Source: Podospora bellae-mahoneyi (taxonomy: Eukaryota > Ascomycota > Sordariomycetes > Sordariales > Podosporaceae). From it: DNA of 64,000 bases. Position numbers and translations under genes: made by a program. Location of the stretch: assembly GCF_035222275.1 (NCBI RefSeq), contig NC_085881.1, positions 682,001 to 746,000 of the forward strand, in the 5' to 3' direction. Below the pieces are notes generated by a model. The model did no database searches. It had not been told where the DNA came from and saw only the letters and a list, made by a program, of their open reading frames with translations. Of this stretch, positions 36,907 to 47,264 are shown in pieces. Position 1 is the stretch's first letter. Every line of letters begins with the position of its first letter.

Positions 36907-38461
36907 AGCGTTTGTCTTTTTCGTGGTTTTTCTGCGAGCGCGGGCGCGGAGTACTTTCAGGGCGGTGCCTGTACGAATATGGTCACATTTTCAGGCCCTT
37001 GTTCTGACTCTCACAACTTCCCTCCTTATCCTCTAACTATTCATCTCTGGAAAGATTGGTTTTGGCTCGGGGCAACTGGAGTGGGTGGGGGAAAGAGGGT
37101 AAGGCAAAAATAATTCACGTCATCAACTTTATGAAGCGCGGATATCATGGAGAAGAGAAAAATATGAAGGGTATTTTGTGTGTTTTAATTGTTGTAGCTC
37201 AAGGGGTTGGGGGTTGGGGGGTTGGGGCAAGGGAATGGGTTGATATAAATCTTGTATTTGTTGTTGTTGTTGTTTTTCTGCAGTGCGTTGCGATTCTGAG
37301 AAAATTAAAGGAGCGGATATCATAACATGGAGAGTGAGCGGCATATTGGCGGTGGCGTTTGCTTTTCTGATGTTTTGGTTTTGTTTAATTGATGCCATCT
37401 CTCTTATTGCGTTGTGTTCTACTATAGCATTGCTGAGCCTTGAGTGTGACTTCGCAGAATATATAGCGGTCTTTTATACCTACCTCTCTTACCAGGTTGC
37501 CTGGTTTGATGATTGTGATGACTCCATCATTGCTAGAACAAGTTGAGAAGAAATGGGGGCAAACATAACCCAGTTGACGATGTATCCTTTCTCACCGAGG
37601 CTGTCGACTGCCTACAGATACGTCATACCATGGCTACGGCTCCGGTGTTGCGAGTACCGGACGTTGACATTGAATATCAACTCCGATATGCCTTCAGCTC
37701 CGATTCTGTCCCTTCAGGGATCGGCAGTTGATGACTCCGCCTCTCAGCTCACCAGGTTCCTCTTCACCGATGTTCGGTGATGGGCAGCTGTGACTGACCG
37801 AAAGCGCTCTCCGAGGTGTGAGTGAGGTGGGACCCCACATTGGGACCAACCCCACATTGGGACCAACCCCATATTGTTAACGGAGGTCGGTCGGGGAGCC
37901 TAAAGAGTGCCCAAAGGGAAGGAACGGTTGTGGGTGTCTTTCAGGTTAATCTGATGGGAGGGAGAGGATAGAGCTAGGCAGCAGGGGTATAGCTAAGCAA
38001 TTAACTGTTGGGAGCAAAAATGTTGCCGCCTCCCTCCCTCGTAGTGGTTTGAGGAGAGGATAGGAAGAAAAGAACCCCCACCTTTTTCTTCCATCCTGAT
38101 TACGAAGGCGGTAAGGTTGGGGGCAAGGCGGTGGGTGATCCGTGTGCCTGGGACCTTGGGTTTCTGCCCCTCCATTTGCCAACGGAGCAAGGTAGGTTCC
38201 TGGCCAACCTAAAACCTATTACCCGTAGAAAGTAACAAAAAGTTGTCTTAACACTTATTTACCTACCTGAAGTTGCTTTTCTGCCTGCGCGGCCTGCTGC
38301 TGCCGGAGTTTATTCAATCTGCGCAAAAGTGATAACGAAAATTAAGCCGACTGTTAACGCGAAGGACGGACACGAAGCACGCGACCTACGCCCGTTGCCC
38401 CCCACCTTTCCGAACCGAGGCCAGAGACACTTAGAGAGAGAGGGCAAGAAGAGTAGTCAAG
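36907..38461. other. Intergenic between chitin synthase and ubc12
   Basis: It contains the chs 3' UTR and the ubc12 promoter. No coding frame is convincing. It includes a TTG microsatellite (37258-37272) and a 17-bp tandem repeat (37832-37876). Confidence 0.55.
37832..37876. repeat. 17-bp tandem repeat, 2.6 copies
   Basis: The unit ACCCCACATTGGGACCA occurs twice perfectly (37832-37848 and 37849-37865) followed by a partial copy to 37876 with one mismatch. It is upstream of ubc12. Confidence 0.85.
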
Positions 38462-39178
38462 ATGTTGAAGATATGGTCGATGGTATGTCGCATGCATGGG
38501 CTGGGGGGAGAGAGTGGGGAAGGGTTCGATGCTGATGATGGTGTGAAACCTCGAACAGAAAAAGGAGCAGCAAAAGGCTGAGAACTCCGATGGTGCTGCC
38601 GCTGGTGCTGCTGGAGGGCCAAAGAAGAAGAAGGTTACTGCGGCGCAATTGCGTGTGCAGAAGGGTATGTGTTTCTCTTCCTCGACCACGACCAGCAAAA
38701 GATACTGACCTCTTTTTGTCTGTTGTGTTCTCCAGACCTCAGCGAACTCTCCCTCGGCACAACGATGCGAACCGACTTCCCCGACCCGGACAACATCCTC
38801 TCGTTTATTCTGTATATCGAGCCCGACGAGGGCATGTACAAGGGCGGCCGGTTCTCCTTCACGTTCAACATCACGCCCAACTTTCCGCATGAGCCCCCCA
38901 AGGTGCAGTGCCGGGAGAAGATTTACCACCCCAACATTGACCTGGAGGGGAAGGTGTGCTTGAATATTCTGAGGGAGGACTGGAAGCCAGTGCTGAACTT
39001 GAATGCGGTGATTGTGGGGTTGCAGTTTTTGTTTTTGGAGCCGAACGCGAGCGACCCGTTGAATAAGGAGGCGGCGGAGGATTTGAGGAGTAATAGGGAG
39101 GGGTTCAAGAGGAATGTAAGGTGCGCGATGATGGGGGGGAGTGTGAAGGGGGAGGGGTTTGATAGGGTTGCTATTTGA
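38462..39178 (+). CDS. ubc12: NEDD8-conjugating enzyme Ubc12
   Basis: Three exons, 38462-38482, 38559-38664 and 38736-39178, give 189 residues. Exon 1 codes only seven residues (MLKIWSM), the hydrophobic N-terminal extension that in this family docks onto the NEDD8 E1. A Lys/Ala-rich linker ending KKKKVTAAQLRVQKDLSEL follows, then the UBC fold with EGMYKGGRFSFTF, HPNIDLEGKVCLNILREDW and the catalytic Cys at residue 117. The long N-terminal tail and the DWKPVLNLNAVIVGLQFLFLEP segment distinguish Ubc12 from ubiquitin E2s. It transfers NEDD8/Rub1 to cullins and so activates SCF ligases. Splice phases are consistent (phase 0 then phase 1). The very short first exon is easy to miss in automatic annotation but the sequence across the junction is the expected one. 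Confidence 0.94.
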
Positions 39179-40170
39179 GGGGTGGCCCGACCTGGTGAGG
39201 GAGAAGAGCAGGGGAATACATGACACAGTGGGGGAGCAGAAGTAGGAGAGCAGAAGTAAGGGAGGAGAAGGAGGATATACCTACTACCTGGGCCTGGGGA
39301 AGCGAAACTACAGCACGCTGGTGAGAAGAGAAGCGGGTTAGATGATTATATGTCTACAGACTGGTGGAATGTTGCTTTGTTTTTAGTGTTCTGGGGGTTT
39401 GTTTTCTTGAGAACATGTATATCGCCGTCGGCTTCTACATATCCATGGCATAGGCATGATGTTAGATACACATGATGTTGCTTTCTTCATGGGAATCACA
39501 ATCTGATACGGGAGGTGAGCGCCGATGGCATTCCGGTCCCAATTTAGAGTCACCGAATATCCCCACAGCGCCAAGTCTGGACAGGAACCACGCTCTCGGC
39601 TCCCGGCTCTGTCGCTAAGCGGAGGCCGGCCGGTCCAGGAGAGCCCGGAGCTGGTACGGAGTCGGGTGAGTCAATCAACGGCGGCCACATCGGACAGGTC
39701 TGGGTCGACAGCGCGCTGAGTGCTGGCACGGCCGTTGTCACTCTCACCTTGGAGTTGCCACGAAGTGCTGCCCCCAAGCAAATGCCCCGCACCCGCCCGC
39801 ACTCGCACTGGCAAGCTAACTGAGCCTGGATCCAAGCTTGAGAAGCGGTGGACCCTCTGGCCTGCCCCTGCCGCCCCGGATTCACCCTGGCCAATCAGAT
39901 CGGGGCCATAACCCACCCTCAAGCACGCCAGTCCCCCCGAAGTCGGTCTGGACGGCCGCTGGCAGGGCAGCAGGGAGACCGAAAATAAAAAACTCTGACT
40001 CGCAGCTCCGGTGACTGTGTGTTTGCCAGGTGGACGTTTCGACGGTGAACCTCCTACATAATCAACAGCTCTCCCCTCTCTCTCCCCAAGCTTCGGAACT
40101 TGGAACCTTCTTTTTTTCCAAACCCAATCCCCACTCCCCTCCTCAACCACCAGACCAGACCAGAGTCAAC
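39179..40170. other. Intergenic, promoter of ketol-acid reductoisomerase
   Basis: About 1 kb between ubc12 and the KARI start. The leader just before 40171 is CT-rich. It carries the TGAGTCA site listed separately and a TGACTC at 39996-40001. No coding frame is convincing. Confidence 0.55.
39667..39673. promoter_or_regulatory. TGAGTCA site, candidate CPC-1/Gcn4 binding site
   Basis: A perfect TGAGTCA (reverse complement TGACTCA) lies about 500 bp upstream of the KARI ATG. This is the consensus of the Gcn4/CPC-1 bZIP factor that runs cross-pathway amino-acid control, which is known to include branched-chain amino acid genes. A second partial site, TGACTC, is at 39996-40001. Binding is inferred. 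Confidence 0.45.
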
Positions 40171-41552
40171 ATGTCTGCCGCCAGAAACCTCCAAAAGGCC
40201 CTGCGCCCTCTGGCTCGCCAGGTGGCCTCCCCCGCCGTCCAGAGACGCACCTTCGTTGCCGCCGCCGGTGCTGTCCGCGCTGCTGCCGTCTCCCGCGCCG
40301 CTGCCCCCGTTGCTAAGCAGCAGACCCGCGGTGTCAAGACCATCGACTTTGCCGGTCACAAGGAGGATGTCTACGAGCGTGCCGACTGGCCCGTTGAGAA
40401 GCTCCAGGTATGTTTTAATCCGACTCTTTTCGACCAATTGGGACTCAACTGGGTCCTGATTGGTCCTTTTTAGAGAGGCATTTATAGCTAACTTGAGTGA
40501 CCACTCCCACAGGACTACTTCAAGAACGACACTCTCGCTCTCATCGGCTACGGCTCCCAGGGTCACGGCCAGGGTCTTAACCTCCGTGACAACGGCATCA
40601 ACGTCATCATTGGTGTCCGCAAGGATGGCAAGTCGTGGAAGGATGCCATTCAGGACGGCTGGGTTCCCGGCAAGAACCTCTTCGAGGTCGACGAGGCCAT
40701 CTCCAAGGGTACCATCATCATGAACCTGCTCTCGGATGCCGCTCAATCCGAGACCTGGCCTCACATCAAGCCCCAGATCACCAAGGGCAAGGTAAGCTCA
40801 TCCCTGTTTTGTGGGCTCCGTGGAGAACAACGTCATGCTGACATAGCTGCCCTTAGACCCTCTACTTCTCCCACGGTTTCTCCCCCGTGTTCAAAGATCT
40901 CACCAAGGTCGAGGTCCCCACTGACGTCGACGTCATCCTCTGCGCCCCCAAGGGTTCCGGCCGCACCGTCCGCTCCCTTTTCAAGGAGGGCCGTGGCATC
41001 AACTCCTCCTTCGCCGTCTACCAGGATGTGACCGGCAAGGCCAAGGAGAAGGCCATCGCCATGGGTGTTGCCATTGGCTCCGGCTACCTCTACGAGACCA
41101 CCTTCGAGAAGGAGGTCTACTCTGACCTCTACGGTGAGCGCGGCTGCCTCATGGGTGGTATCCACGGCATGTTCCTCGCCCAGTACGAGGTTCTCCGTGA
41201 GCGCGGCCACTCCCCCAGCGAGGCTTTCAACGAGACCGTTGAGGAGGCTACCCAGTCCCTCTACCCCCTCATTGGTGCCTACGGCATGGACTGGATGTTC
41301 GACGCCTGCTCCACCACCGCCCGCCGCGGTGCCATTGACTGGACTCCCAAGTTCAAGGACGCCCTCAAGCCCGTCTTCAACAACCTCTACGACTCGGTCA
41401 AGGACGGCTCCGAGACCAAGCGCTCCCTCGAGTACAACTCCCAGCCCGACTACCGTGAGAAGTACGAGAAGGAGCTCGAGGAGATCCGCAACCTCGAGAT
41501 CTGGCGCGCCGGCAAGGCCGTCCGTGCCCTCCGCCCCGAGAACACCAAGTAA
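40171..41552 (+). CDS. ilv5: Mitochondrial ketol-acid reductoisomerase
   Basis: Three exons, 40171-40407, 40513-40791 and 40857-41552, give 403 residues (all junctions phase 0). Residues 1 to about 50 are an Ala/Arg-rich mitochondrial targeting peptide. The NADPH Rossmann motif GYGSQGHGQGLNLRDNG starts near residue 91. The C-terminal knotted domain carries the Mg-binding and substrate region, including FEKEVYSDLYGERGCLMGG, ETVEEATQSLYPLIG and STTARRGAIDW. The enzyme converts acetolactate and acetohydroxybutyrate to dihydroxy acids in valine/isoleucine/leucine synthesis (Ilv5 in yeast, ilv-2 in Neurospora). In yeast Ilv5 also helps package mitochondrial DNA, a second role that cannot be judged here. 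Codons are strongly C-ending, consistent with high expression. The upstream TGAGTCA fits amino-acid control. Confidence 0.96.
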
Positions 41553-42122
41553 GGTGTTTGAAGGAGTGTTGTGGTGTTGATGGTGGTGGTGGTGGGTTGA
41601 TTGGTTTCTGGTCCAGGAAAACAAAAACAGTTTATGATACTCTGGTCATGGGATTGGGAGCAGAAAAAGGTTCACGGAAAATGGACTTGTGTGCCCAAAC
41701 ACTAGGGGATACGGGATATACCTCGGGCAAATGGGGATCAAAAAGCCTTGATTCGTTTTGCGGCCATTGCGATGTTTTTTCATTTTTCTCAAGTTTTTCT
41801 TTCAGTTAATGGGTGGTTCTTGTACATATATACCTGATGAATGCATTTCGGAGTTGACATGGAGAGAACTTTTGTTTCAAGGTTTATGTGTGCTTTATGT
41901 GAGGTGATGTGGTTGGATGTGTAGGGTAAGTGATCTTGTTTTCTATTGGTTGGTCGTGGCTAACATGGAGATAGATCCACCTCGGAACGTCGATTGAATA
42001 TCGAGCGTTGTCAAGTTAAGCAGCAATCAAGTCAACTTGGTGAAGTAAATCATTATGGAAATTTGGTGGTGTTTACAGCAGTGATTTCTATCTTTTGGTT
42101 TCAGACTCCTCTAGTCCAACAT
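41553..42122. other. Convergent 3' intergenic region
   Basis: Holds the 3' UTRs of KARI (+) and the PLP enzyme (-). No other feature is supported. Confidence 0.6.
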
Positions 42123-43256
42123 TTACTGGTCCTTGAACAGCTCCCCCAATGCAGCCAAACTCACATTTCCACCACTAAATACCACCCCCAGATCCCACCC
42201 CTCCTCTCCCCCTTCCTGCTCAACCATTTTCCTAAAATCCTCGTTATACAGCGCAACTGCTAAGCCGACCACAGCAGAGGGCTCAACCACCACCTTGAGG
42301 CGCTCATACACCAGCCTCATGGCCGCCCTGATCTGGTCCTCGGTGACGGAGTACATCCCGTCGACCAACCTCCTTTCATAAATGATACTCCAGGGTATCT
42401 TGCCCACCGGCGTCCTCAGCCCATCACCAATGGTCAGCGACTTGACGGCCTCGACTCTCTTACCAGAGTAATATCCCCTCTTGCCGTCGTCTGCCCCCTC
42501 AAAGGAGGGCTCAGCACCAAAGACTTTTGTCTCGCTCTCGGAGCAGGCGAGGGCGGTGCCGGAGAGGAGACCGCCGCCTCCGCATGGGGTGATGATTGCG
42601 TTTAGGGGGGTGGGAACTTGGGATAGGAGCTCGAGGGCGGCGGTTCCCTGGCCGGCGATGATATGAGGGTGGTCGTAGGGGGGGATGAGGGCTGCGCCGG
42701 TGGAGGATATGATTTTCTGGGCGGCGGCTTCGCGCTCTGGGGCTGTGGGGCCGGAGAAGGTGATTTGGGCGGAGTAGGAGAGGGTGGCGGCTATTTTGGA
42801 GGGGGTGGAGATTGTGGGCATGACGATGTAGGCTGGGATGGAGGAGGTTTTGGCGGCTAGAGAGAGGGCTTGGGCGTGGTTGCCTGGGGGGAGGGTTAGG
42901 TAAGTGATGGGGTGAGGGCGGGGGTTAGTGTAAATACCTGATGAGTGAGTTACCACACCGCGGGAGGGGTCAAAGTCGGGGGATTGCTTTAGGCGTTCGA
43001 TGGCGTGGAAAGCACCGCGGGCCTTGAAGGCGCCGATGCGTTGGAAGTTTTCGCATTTGAAATGGATGCGGAGGATGGGGTTGGAGGGGTTTTGGCCGGA
43101 CCACTCTGTGTTGGAGAGGGATTCGGGGGTTTGGGGGGTGGAGGCGAGGGTGTTGATGTAAGTTGAGGTGAGGACGGGGGTCTGGTGGATGAAGGGTTTG
43201 ATGAGTTTGTGAGCTTCTTGGACGGAGGCCAAGGTGAGGGTTTCGGGGGAAGACAT
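42123..43256 (-). CDS. PLP-dependent serine/threonine dehydratase or serine racemase-like enzyme
   Basis: The spliced protein is 359 residues, from ATG 43256. One 54-nt intron (42884-42937) interrupts the PLP-loop codons; removing it restores THSSGNHAQAL, the classic SSGNHAQ motif. Other landmarks are the PLP lysine K78 in FQRIGAFKARGAF, the glycine loop CGGGGLLSG and the C-terminal FSGGNVSLAAL. This places it in fold-type II with serine racemase, threonine dehydratase and the yeast threo-3-hydroxyaspartate dehydratase. No C-terminal ACT regulatory domain is present, so it is not the biosynthetic Ilv1 enzyme; it is more likely catabolic or a racemase. Substrate is undecided. It is divergently arranged with IDO and shares a 1.1-kb intergenic region. 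The intron is divisible by three and lacks stops, see findings. Confidence 0.87.
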   Translation of the reverse strand: MSSPETLTLASVQEAHKLIKPFIHQTPVLTSTYINTLASTPQTPESLSNTEWSGQNPSNPILRIHFKCENFQRIGAFKARGAFHAIERLKQSPDFDPSRGVVTHSSGIYTNPRPHPITYLTLPPGNHAQALSLAAKTSSIPAYIVMPTISTPSKIAATLSYSAQITFSGPTAPEREAAAQKIISSTGAALIPPYDHPHIIAGQGTAALELLSQVPTPLNAIITPCGGGGLLSGTALACSESETKVFGAEPSFEGADDGKRGYYSGKRVEAVKSLTIGDGLRTPVGKIPWSIIYERRLVDGMYSVTEDQIRAAMRLVYERLKVVVEPSAVVGLAVALYNEDFRKMVEQEGGEEGWDLGVVFSGGNVSLAALGELFKDQ

Positions 43257-43652
43257 TGTGATGGTGTGTTTGAACCCGGGCCGGGAGTGGATCGGGGTTC
43301 GGATCCGGATCGCGGGGTAGTTTTGGTGTAAAGTGTAAGTTGACAGCACACACGACTGGTGATTAGCAAGTTTTATGTGCAATGAGTTTGGTATGGCAGT
43401 GAGACGTTCAAATTGAGTTTTAAAGGTAAAGAATCCTAGCCCATGACAGCTCCACCTGTCTTAGCCCTGCTGTTGACATTTGACATTCTCGCCTTCCTAA
43501 TCGAGGTTGACATGGCGGGCTGGCCGGGTGAGGGGTTGATTAGCTGAGAAGTTGCTATGGCCCGATAACGGAGCACCGCAACGGTCCGAACCGGTCAGAG
43601 GAAGCGTTTTCACCGTCAAAGCCCGTTAAGAGCACCCCGACCACGGGAGATA

Positions 43653-43675
43653 ACGGCCGGAATTTCTCCGGCCGT
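43653..43675. promoter_or_regulatory. Dyad 1: ACGGCCGGA / TCCGGCCGT
   Basis: Perfect 9-bp inverted arms (43653-43661 and 43667-43675) around a 5-nt spacer. The inner part reads CGG-N7-CCG, the geometry of Zn2Cys6 factor sites. Confidence 0.6.
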
Positions 43676-43712
43676 TTCGATCGGGCGTCTTGGGGAAAAA
43701 AATGGGGAGGGA

Positions 43713-43738
43713 GGCCGGCTGAGGCCGGTTATGGCCGG
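43713..43738. promoter_or_regulatory. Three GGCCGG hexamers at 10-bp spacing
   Basis: GGCCGG starts at 43713, 43723 and 43733, an exact 10-bp period that would place all copies on nearly the same face of the helix. Confidence 0.5.
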
Positions 43739-44202
43739 AGATGGGTGGAACTCGTTTGTTGCTGTTACATAGCTAGTGCATAGTCGACACCACTGCATGG
43801 GTTGCTTTCTTCGACTTCATTTGGATGCAAGGGTGACGACAGGAGTATAGGGTGAGTTTCTCTTATCTTTTCGGCTGGTCATGGTGAGGGTGCATGAACT
43901 GTATTTTGGTGTGTTTGGACTGACTTGCACGACAATAGGCGTGCACCAGTGACGTTGAGGTTAGGGTTGGTGCTGGTGGTTATCTTGCTTGATATTGTGA
44001 GCTTAGGAACATACAATATACTGATCCGAACCATTATTTTTTTGTCGAGATCCCGCTGCCAGACACGATGGCCAGGCCAGCAAGGTGACAGTCTCGTGGT
44101 CTCTTCATGGCTTTTCATGACAAAGAGAAATCAGTCTGTCGGATATCAACCATCCGGGGGAGTTGCTAGTTCGCGTAGACGGTCAAGATGCGACCAGGGC
44201 GA

Positions 44203-44222
44203 GGCCGGAATAGATTCCGGCC
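44203..44222. promoter_or_regulatory. Dyad 2: GGCCGGAAT / ATTCCGGCC
   Basis: Perfect 9-bp arms with a 2-nt spacer, ending seven bases before the IDO TATA element and about 120 bp before its ATG. The half-site GGCCGGAAT is shared with dyad 1. The core is CGG-N8-CCG. Confidence 0.6.
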
Positions 44223-44228
44223 ATGGTG

Positions 44229-44234
44229 TATATA
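44229..44234 (+). promoter_or_regulatory. TATA element of the IDO gene
   Basis: TATATA about 110 bp upstream of the IDO start codon, directly after dyad 2. Confidence 0.5.
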
Positions 44235-44341
44235 GGCGAGCAAGTTGGCCAGTCTTAAGGACCAAATCAACAGCTTCAATCTCAACTTCAAACATCTTCT
44301 CGACACTTCGAACCCTCATAGATTCGTGACCTCGAGACACA

Positions 44342-45837
44342 ATGGGTTCCCTATCCAACCCCGTCACCCCCTTCAACGTCCTCACAGACGCCAAACCAGA
44401 CGACACCTCCCTCCCAGCCTTCATGGTGTCCACCACCCGCGGCTTCCTCCCCCGTGTCGACCCCATCGTCACTCTACCCCCCGAGTTTGACCCCCTGGAG
44501 TCGATCCTTCAGCGTATGCCCGTCAAGACGGCCTCCGGTGAGCCTGGCCTCCTAGCCGAGGGCAAGCTGGGCAATGTCGTCCTATCCGAGCTCCCAGACT
44601 TGACCTCCCACATCGACAAGTATGCCCCCAACCTCCCCTTGATGAACGCCCTGTATCGAGACTACTCCTTCCTCTTGTCCGCCTTCCTCCTCGAACCCTG
44701 CCACCTCCGCTTCATCAAAGGCGAACCTTACGGCCTAGCCCGTGATGTCCTCCCAGCCAACATTGCCCGCCCAATCAAGCGCTGTGCCGAATTGTATGAC
44801 ACCCCCAATCCCCCTTCCCTCTTATCACTGTTGCTAACCCTCCTGCCACAAAAAGAACAGGCTTCAAACCCTTCATGGAATACGCCGGCTCCTACGCCCT
44901 CTACAACTACCGCCTCGCCAACCCCCCCTCTGGCCTCTCCTACCCCAACCTCCGCCTCATACGCGCGTTCGAGCACGGGCTCGACCCCTCCTCCTCCGAG
45001 GCAGGCTTCGTGCTCGTGCACATCGCCATGGTCTCCCACTCCCCTCTGCTAGTCTCAGGTTGTGTCAACGCTCTATCGTCCGCTACCTCCCGCGACAGGA
45101 GCAGGTTCAACACCGCCCTTGGGGAGGAGATGTTGACCGCGTTGCGCAACATCAACAGGTCGATGGAGACGATGTGGCAAAAGTCCAAACCGGGGAGTTA
45201 CACCTCGTTTCGGACCTTCATCTTTGGGATCACCTCGCAGAGCATGTTTCCCGACGGGGTGCTGTACGAGGGGATAGAGGAGTACAAAGGGGAGAGACAG
45301 AGTTTCAGGGGGGAGTCGGGGGCGAACGATAGTATGATTCCACTGATGGATAGTTTGTTGAGTATTCCGATGCCGGAGACGCCGTTGACGGAGATATTGA
45401 AGGATTTTAGGCAGTACAGGCCGTCGAATCACCGGGATTTTATCAAGTATGTAGCTGAGAGGCAGGATGAGTTAGGTATCAAGCGATGGGCTTTGGGCGG
45501 GGAGGAGGAGGAGGAGGAGGGGAGGGAGACAAGGAGGCTTTGGTTGAGGCTGTTGGATCAGGTGAGGGAGTTTAGGTGGCGGCATTGGTGTTTTGCTAGG
45601 GAGTATATCCTCAAGCAGACTTCGCATCCTACTGCAACGGGGGGGAGTCCGATTGTGACTTGGTTGCCTAATCAGTTGGGTGCTGTGTTGGCTGAGATGG
45701 AGAAGATTTATGGGGAGGGTGGTGGGAGGGGGAAGCTGGGGGAGGAGATCGAGGGGATTATGGACTTGGTGGGGAGGCAGAGGGAGATGTTGGAGAAGGA
45801 GGTGAAGAAGTTTTGCGAGGAGAGGGGTGTTAACTAG
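44342..45837 (+). CDS. bna2: Indoleamine 2,3-dioxygenase
   Basis: Two exons, 44342-44793 and 44856-45837, give about 477 residues. The 62-nt intron has donor GTATGA and a GCTAAC branch; the acceptor at 44855 is chosen because it is the first AG after the branch and keeps the frame, giving AELTGFKPFMEYAGSYALYNY. The heme domain shows RAFEHGLDPSSSEAGFVLVH, FRTFIFGITSQSMFPDGVLYEG, the proximal-His region FRQYRPSNHRDFI (His near residue 341), REFRWRHWCFAREYI and the ATGGSP loop that closes over substrate. The enzyme opens the indole ring of tryptophan to N-formylkynurenine, the first step to NAD+ or of tryptophan catabolism. An acidic EEEEEE run near residue 365 is a local insertion. Filamentous fungi often have several IDO paralogues; which one this is cannot be decided from one window. 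Confidence 0.93.
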
Positions 45838-46062
45838 GTAGATATGTGGCTCGGTATGGCGTTTGTGAGTAAATAATGCAAAATCGAGATTTGTCTCCCC
45901 TTAACCAATGCTATGCTTTCTACTTCTCTCTTTCTACAAATCGCAAACAGTTCCAACGCCAACTCCATTAATACCTTCTACTCATACCACCCATACCATT
46001 ACATTATCATGACCCATTCCTGTCAGTTTAAACCCAGATCCCCCCCCCAACCTTCCCCCAAT

Positions 46063-47264
46063 TCAAAAAGCCATAACCATCCCAGCCACCCCAACCAAAG
46101 CTCCCACAAACCCCCCCTCATACCTCACAGCAGCCCCCGTCCCCGGCAAAGCCTTCGCAACCCCAGCCGTCTCCCCCGCTCTCACAAGCGTACAGCTCGC
46201 CGTCCCACAGCCATACCCATCAGGACAGCACCCTTCACTTTCATCCCTCTCATTGCACATGAACCACCCATTAGCACACTCATCCCCCATCACAGGCGGC
46301 GCACCAGTCGGCATCGGCACCGCAATCGTCACCCCATTGCCATCAACCACCGTCGTCGAGGAAGTCAAAGGCGGGCAATCAGTATCGGCGCAATCCCGAC
46401 CTATCTGACAACACCCCCCCTCGTTATTCGCACGAGCAAGACAAGCATAATACCCCGTGGGACAAAATCCCGGTTCACCCGTTGTAGACGTCTCCGGGGC
46501 GTCATCAGACGTAGTTGTCGATGACTGGGGCCGAGTTGACGTCGTTTCCGGAGTAGAACTCGACTCTGAAGTAGTTGTTGTTGTTGCCTCCAGCGGAGCC
46601 GAGGTCGTGGTTGTAGTTGGGACGGGAACAGGAGTGGACACTATCCCCTCCTTGACACCTATAGTTTCATATCAGTCAACCATCCCACCAAAAATACATG
46701 TCAAGATGGGCACCTACAACCTAACCCGCCGCAAACCCACCCCTTCAAACAACACCCTCCCCCAACCTCACTCGGGCACCCAACCCCCCCCTCCCCGCAA
46801 CTCGTCACGCCCCCCGTGCACTGGGTGTTATCCGGGCAGCAACCCACCGGCCCCAACCCAGTATCCGGGATTTTGATGCATGTCGACCCTTCGTAGCAGC
46901 AGGTGTTGGGGTAGCCGATGTTGCTGCATGATAGAGTGTCTGTCGGACAGGACCACTGTCTTGTGCTTACTCCCAGCACCCCTCGTCGTTGTGGGTTGGG
47001 GGATGCGGGTGGAGGGAGGTTGTAGACTGCGCGGAGGGGGGCGGAGAAGGAGGTTCCATCTCTCGGGAGGAGGACCGCAGCAGAAGAGTTGGAAGGGGAT
47101 GTATGAGAGGGGTCGAAGGCGCAAAAGTGGGAGTGGAATTTGAGGGAGGGGTTGTTGGGGGGCATTTTTCGGATGGCGGTTGGTTGTTGGAGGGGGGTTT
47201 GTTGTTCGGCGAGGGAGAGGTGGGCGGATATTAAGGCCCAGAGCGGGAGGGGGAGGGGGCGCAT
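46063..47264 (-). CDS. Cysteine-rich GPI-anchored cell-wall protein
   Basis: Two exons, 47264-46718 and 46658-46063, with a 59-nt intron (donor GTAGGT, acceptor CTATAG) give 380 residues. It starts with a secretion signal (MRPLPLPLWALISAHLSLA). A Cys-rich region (about residues 106-183) is followed by a Thr/Ser stalk (PTTTTTSAPLEATTTTTSESS), two further Cys-rich modules, and a C-terminal small-residue/hydrophobic GPI signal ending VGALVGVAGMVMAF. The Cys modules repeat a pattern C-x5/6-C...-CC-x4/5-C, e.g. CPTGYYACLARANNEGGCC and CANGWFMCNERDESEGCC. This organisation is common to a family of fungal GPI proteins of unknown function. The splice donor used here restores a Cys codon across the junction. 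It is convergent with IDO, with only 225 bp between stop codons. Confidence 0.78.

Larger units (their letters stand above)
43257..44341. promoter_or_regulatory. Divergent promoter region with a GGCCGG array
   Basis: This region separates the start codons of the PLP enzyme (-) and IDO (+). It contains eight GGCCGG/CCGGCC hexamers (starting at 43522, 43655, 43668, 43713, 43723, 43733, 44203 and 44217), including two dyads and a 10-bp-phased triplet, plus a TATA element near IDO. No coding frame is convincing. Confidence 0.55.

Noticed and set aside
38354-39226. 290-codon minus-strand ORF
   Set aside because: Antisense shadow of ubc12.
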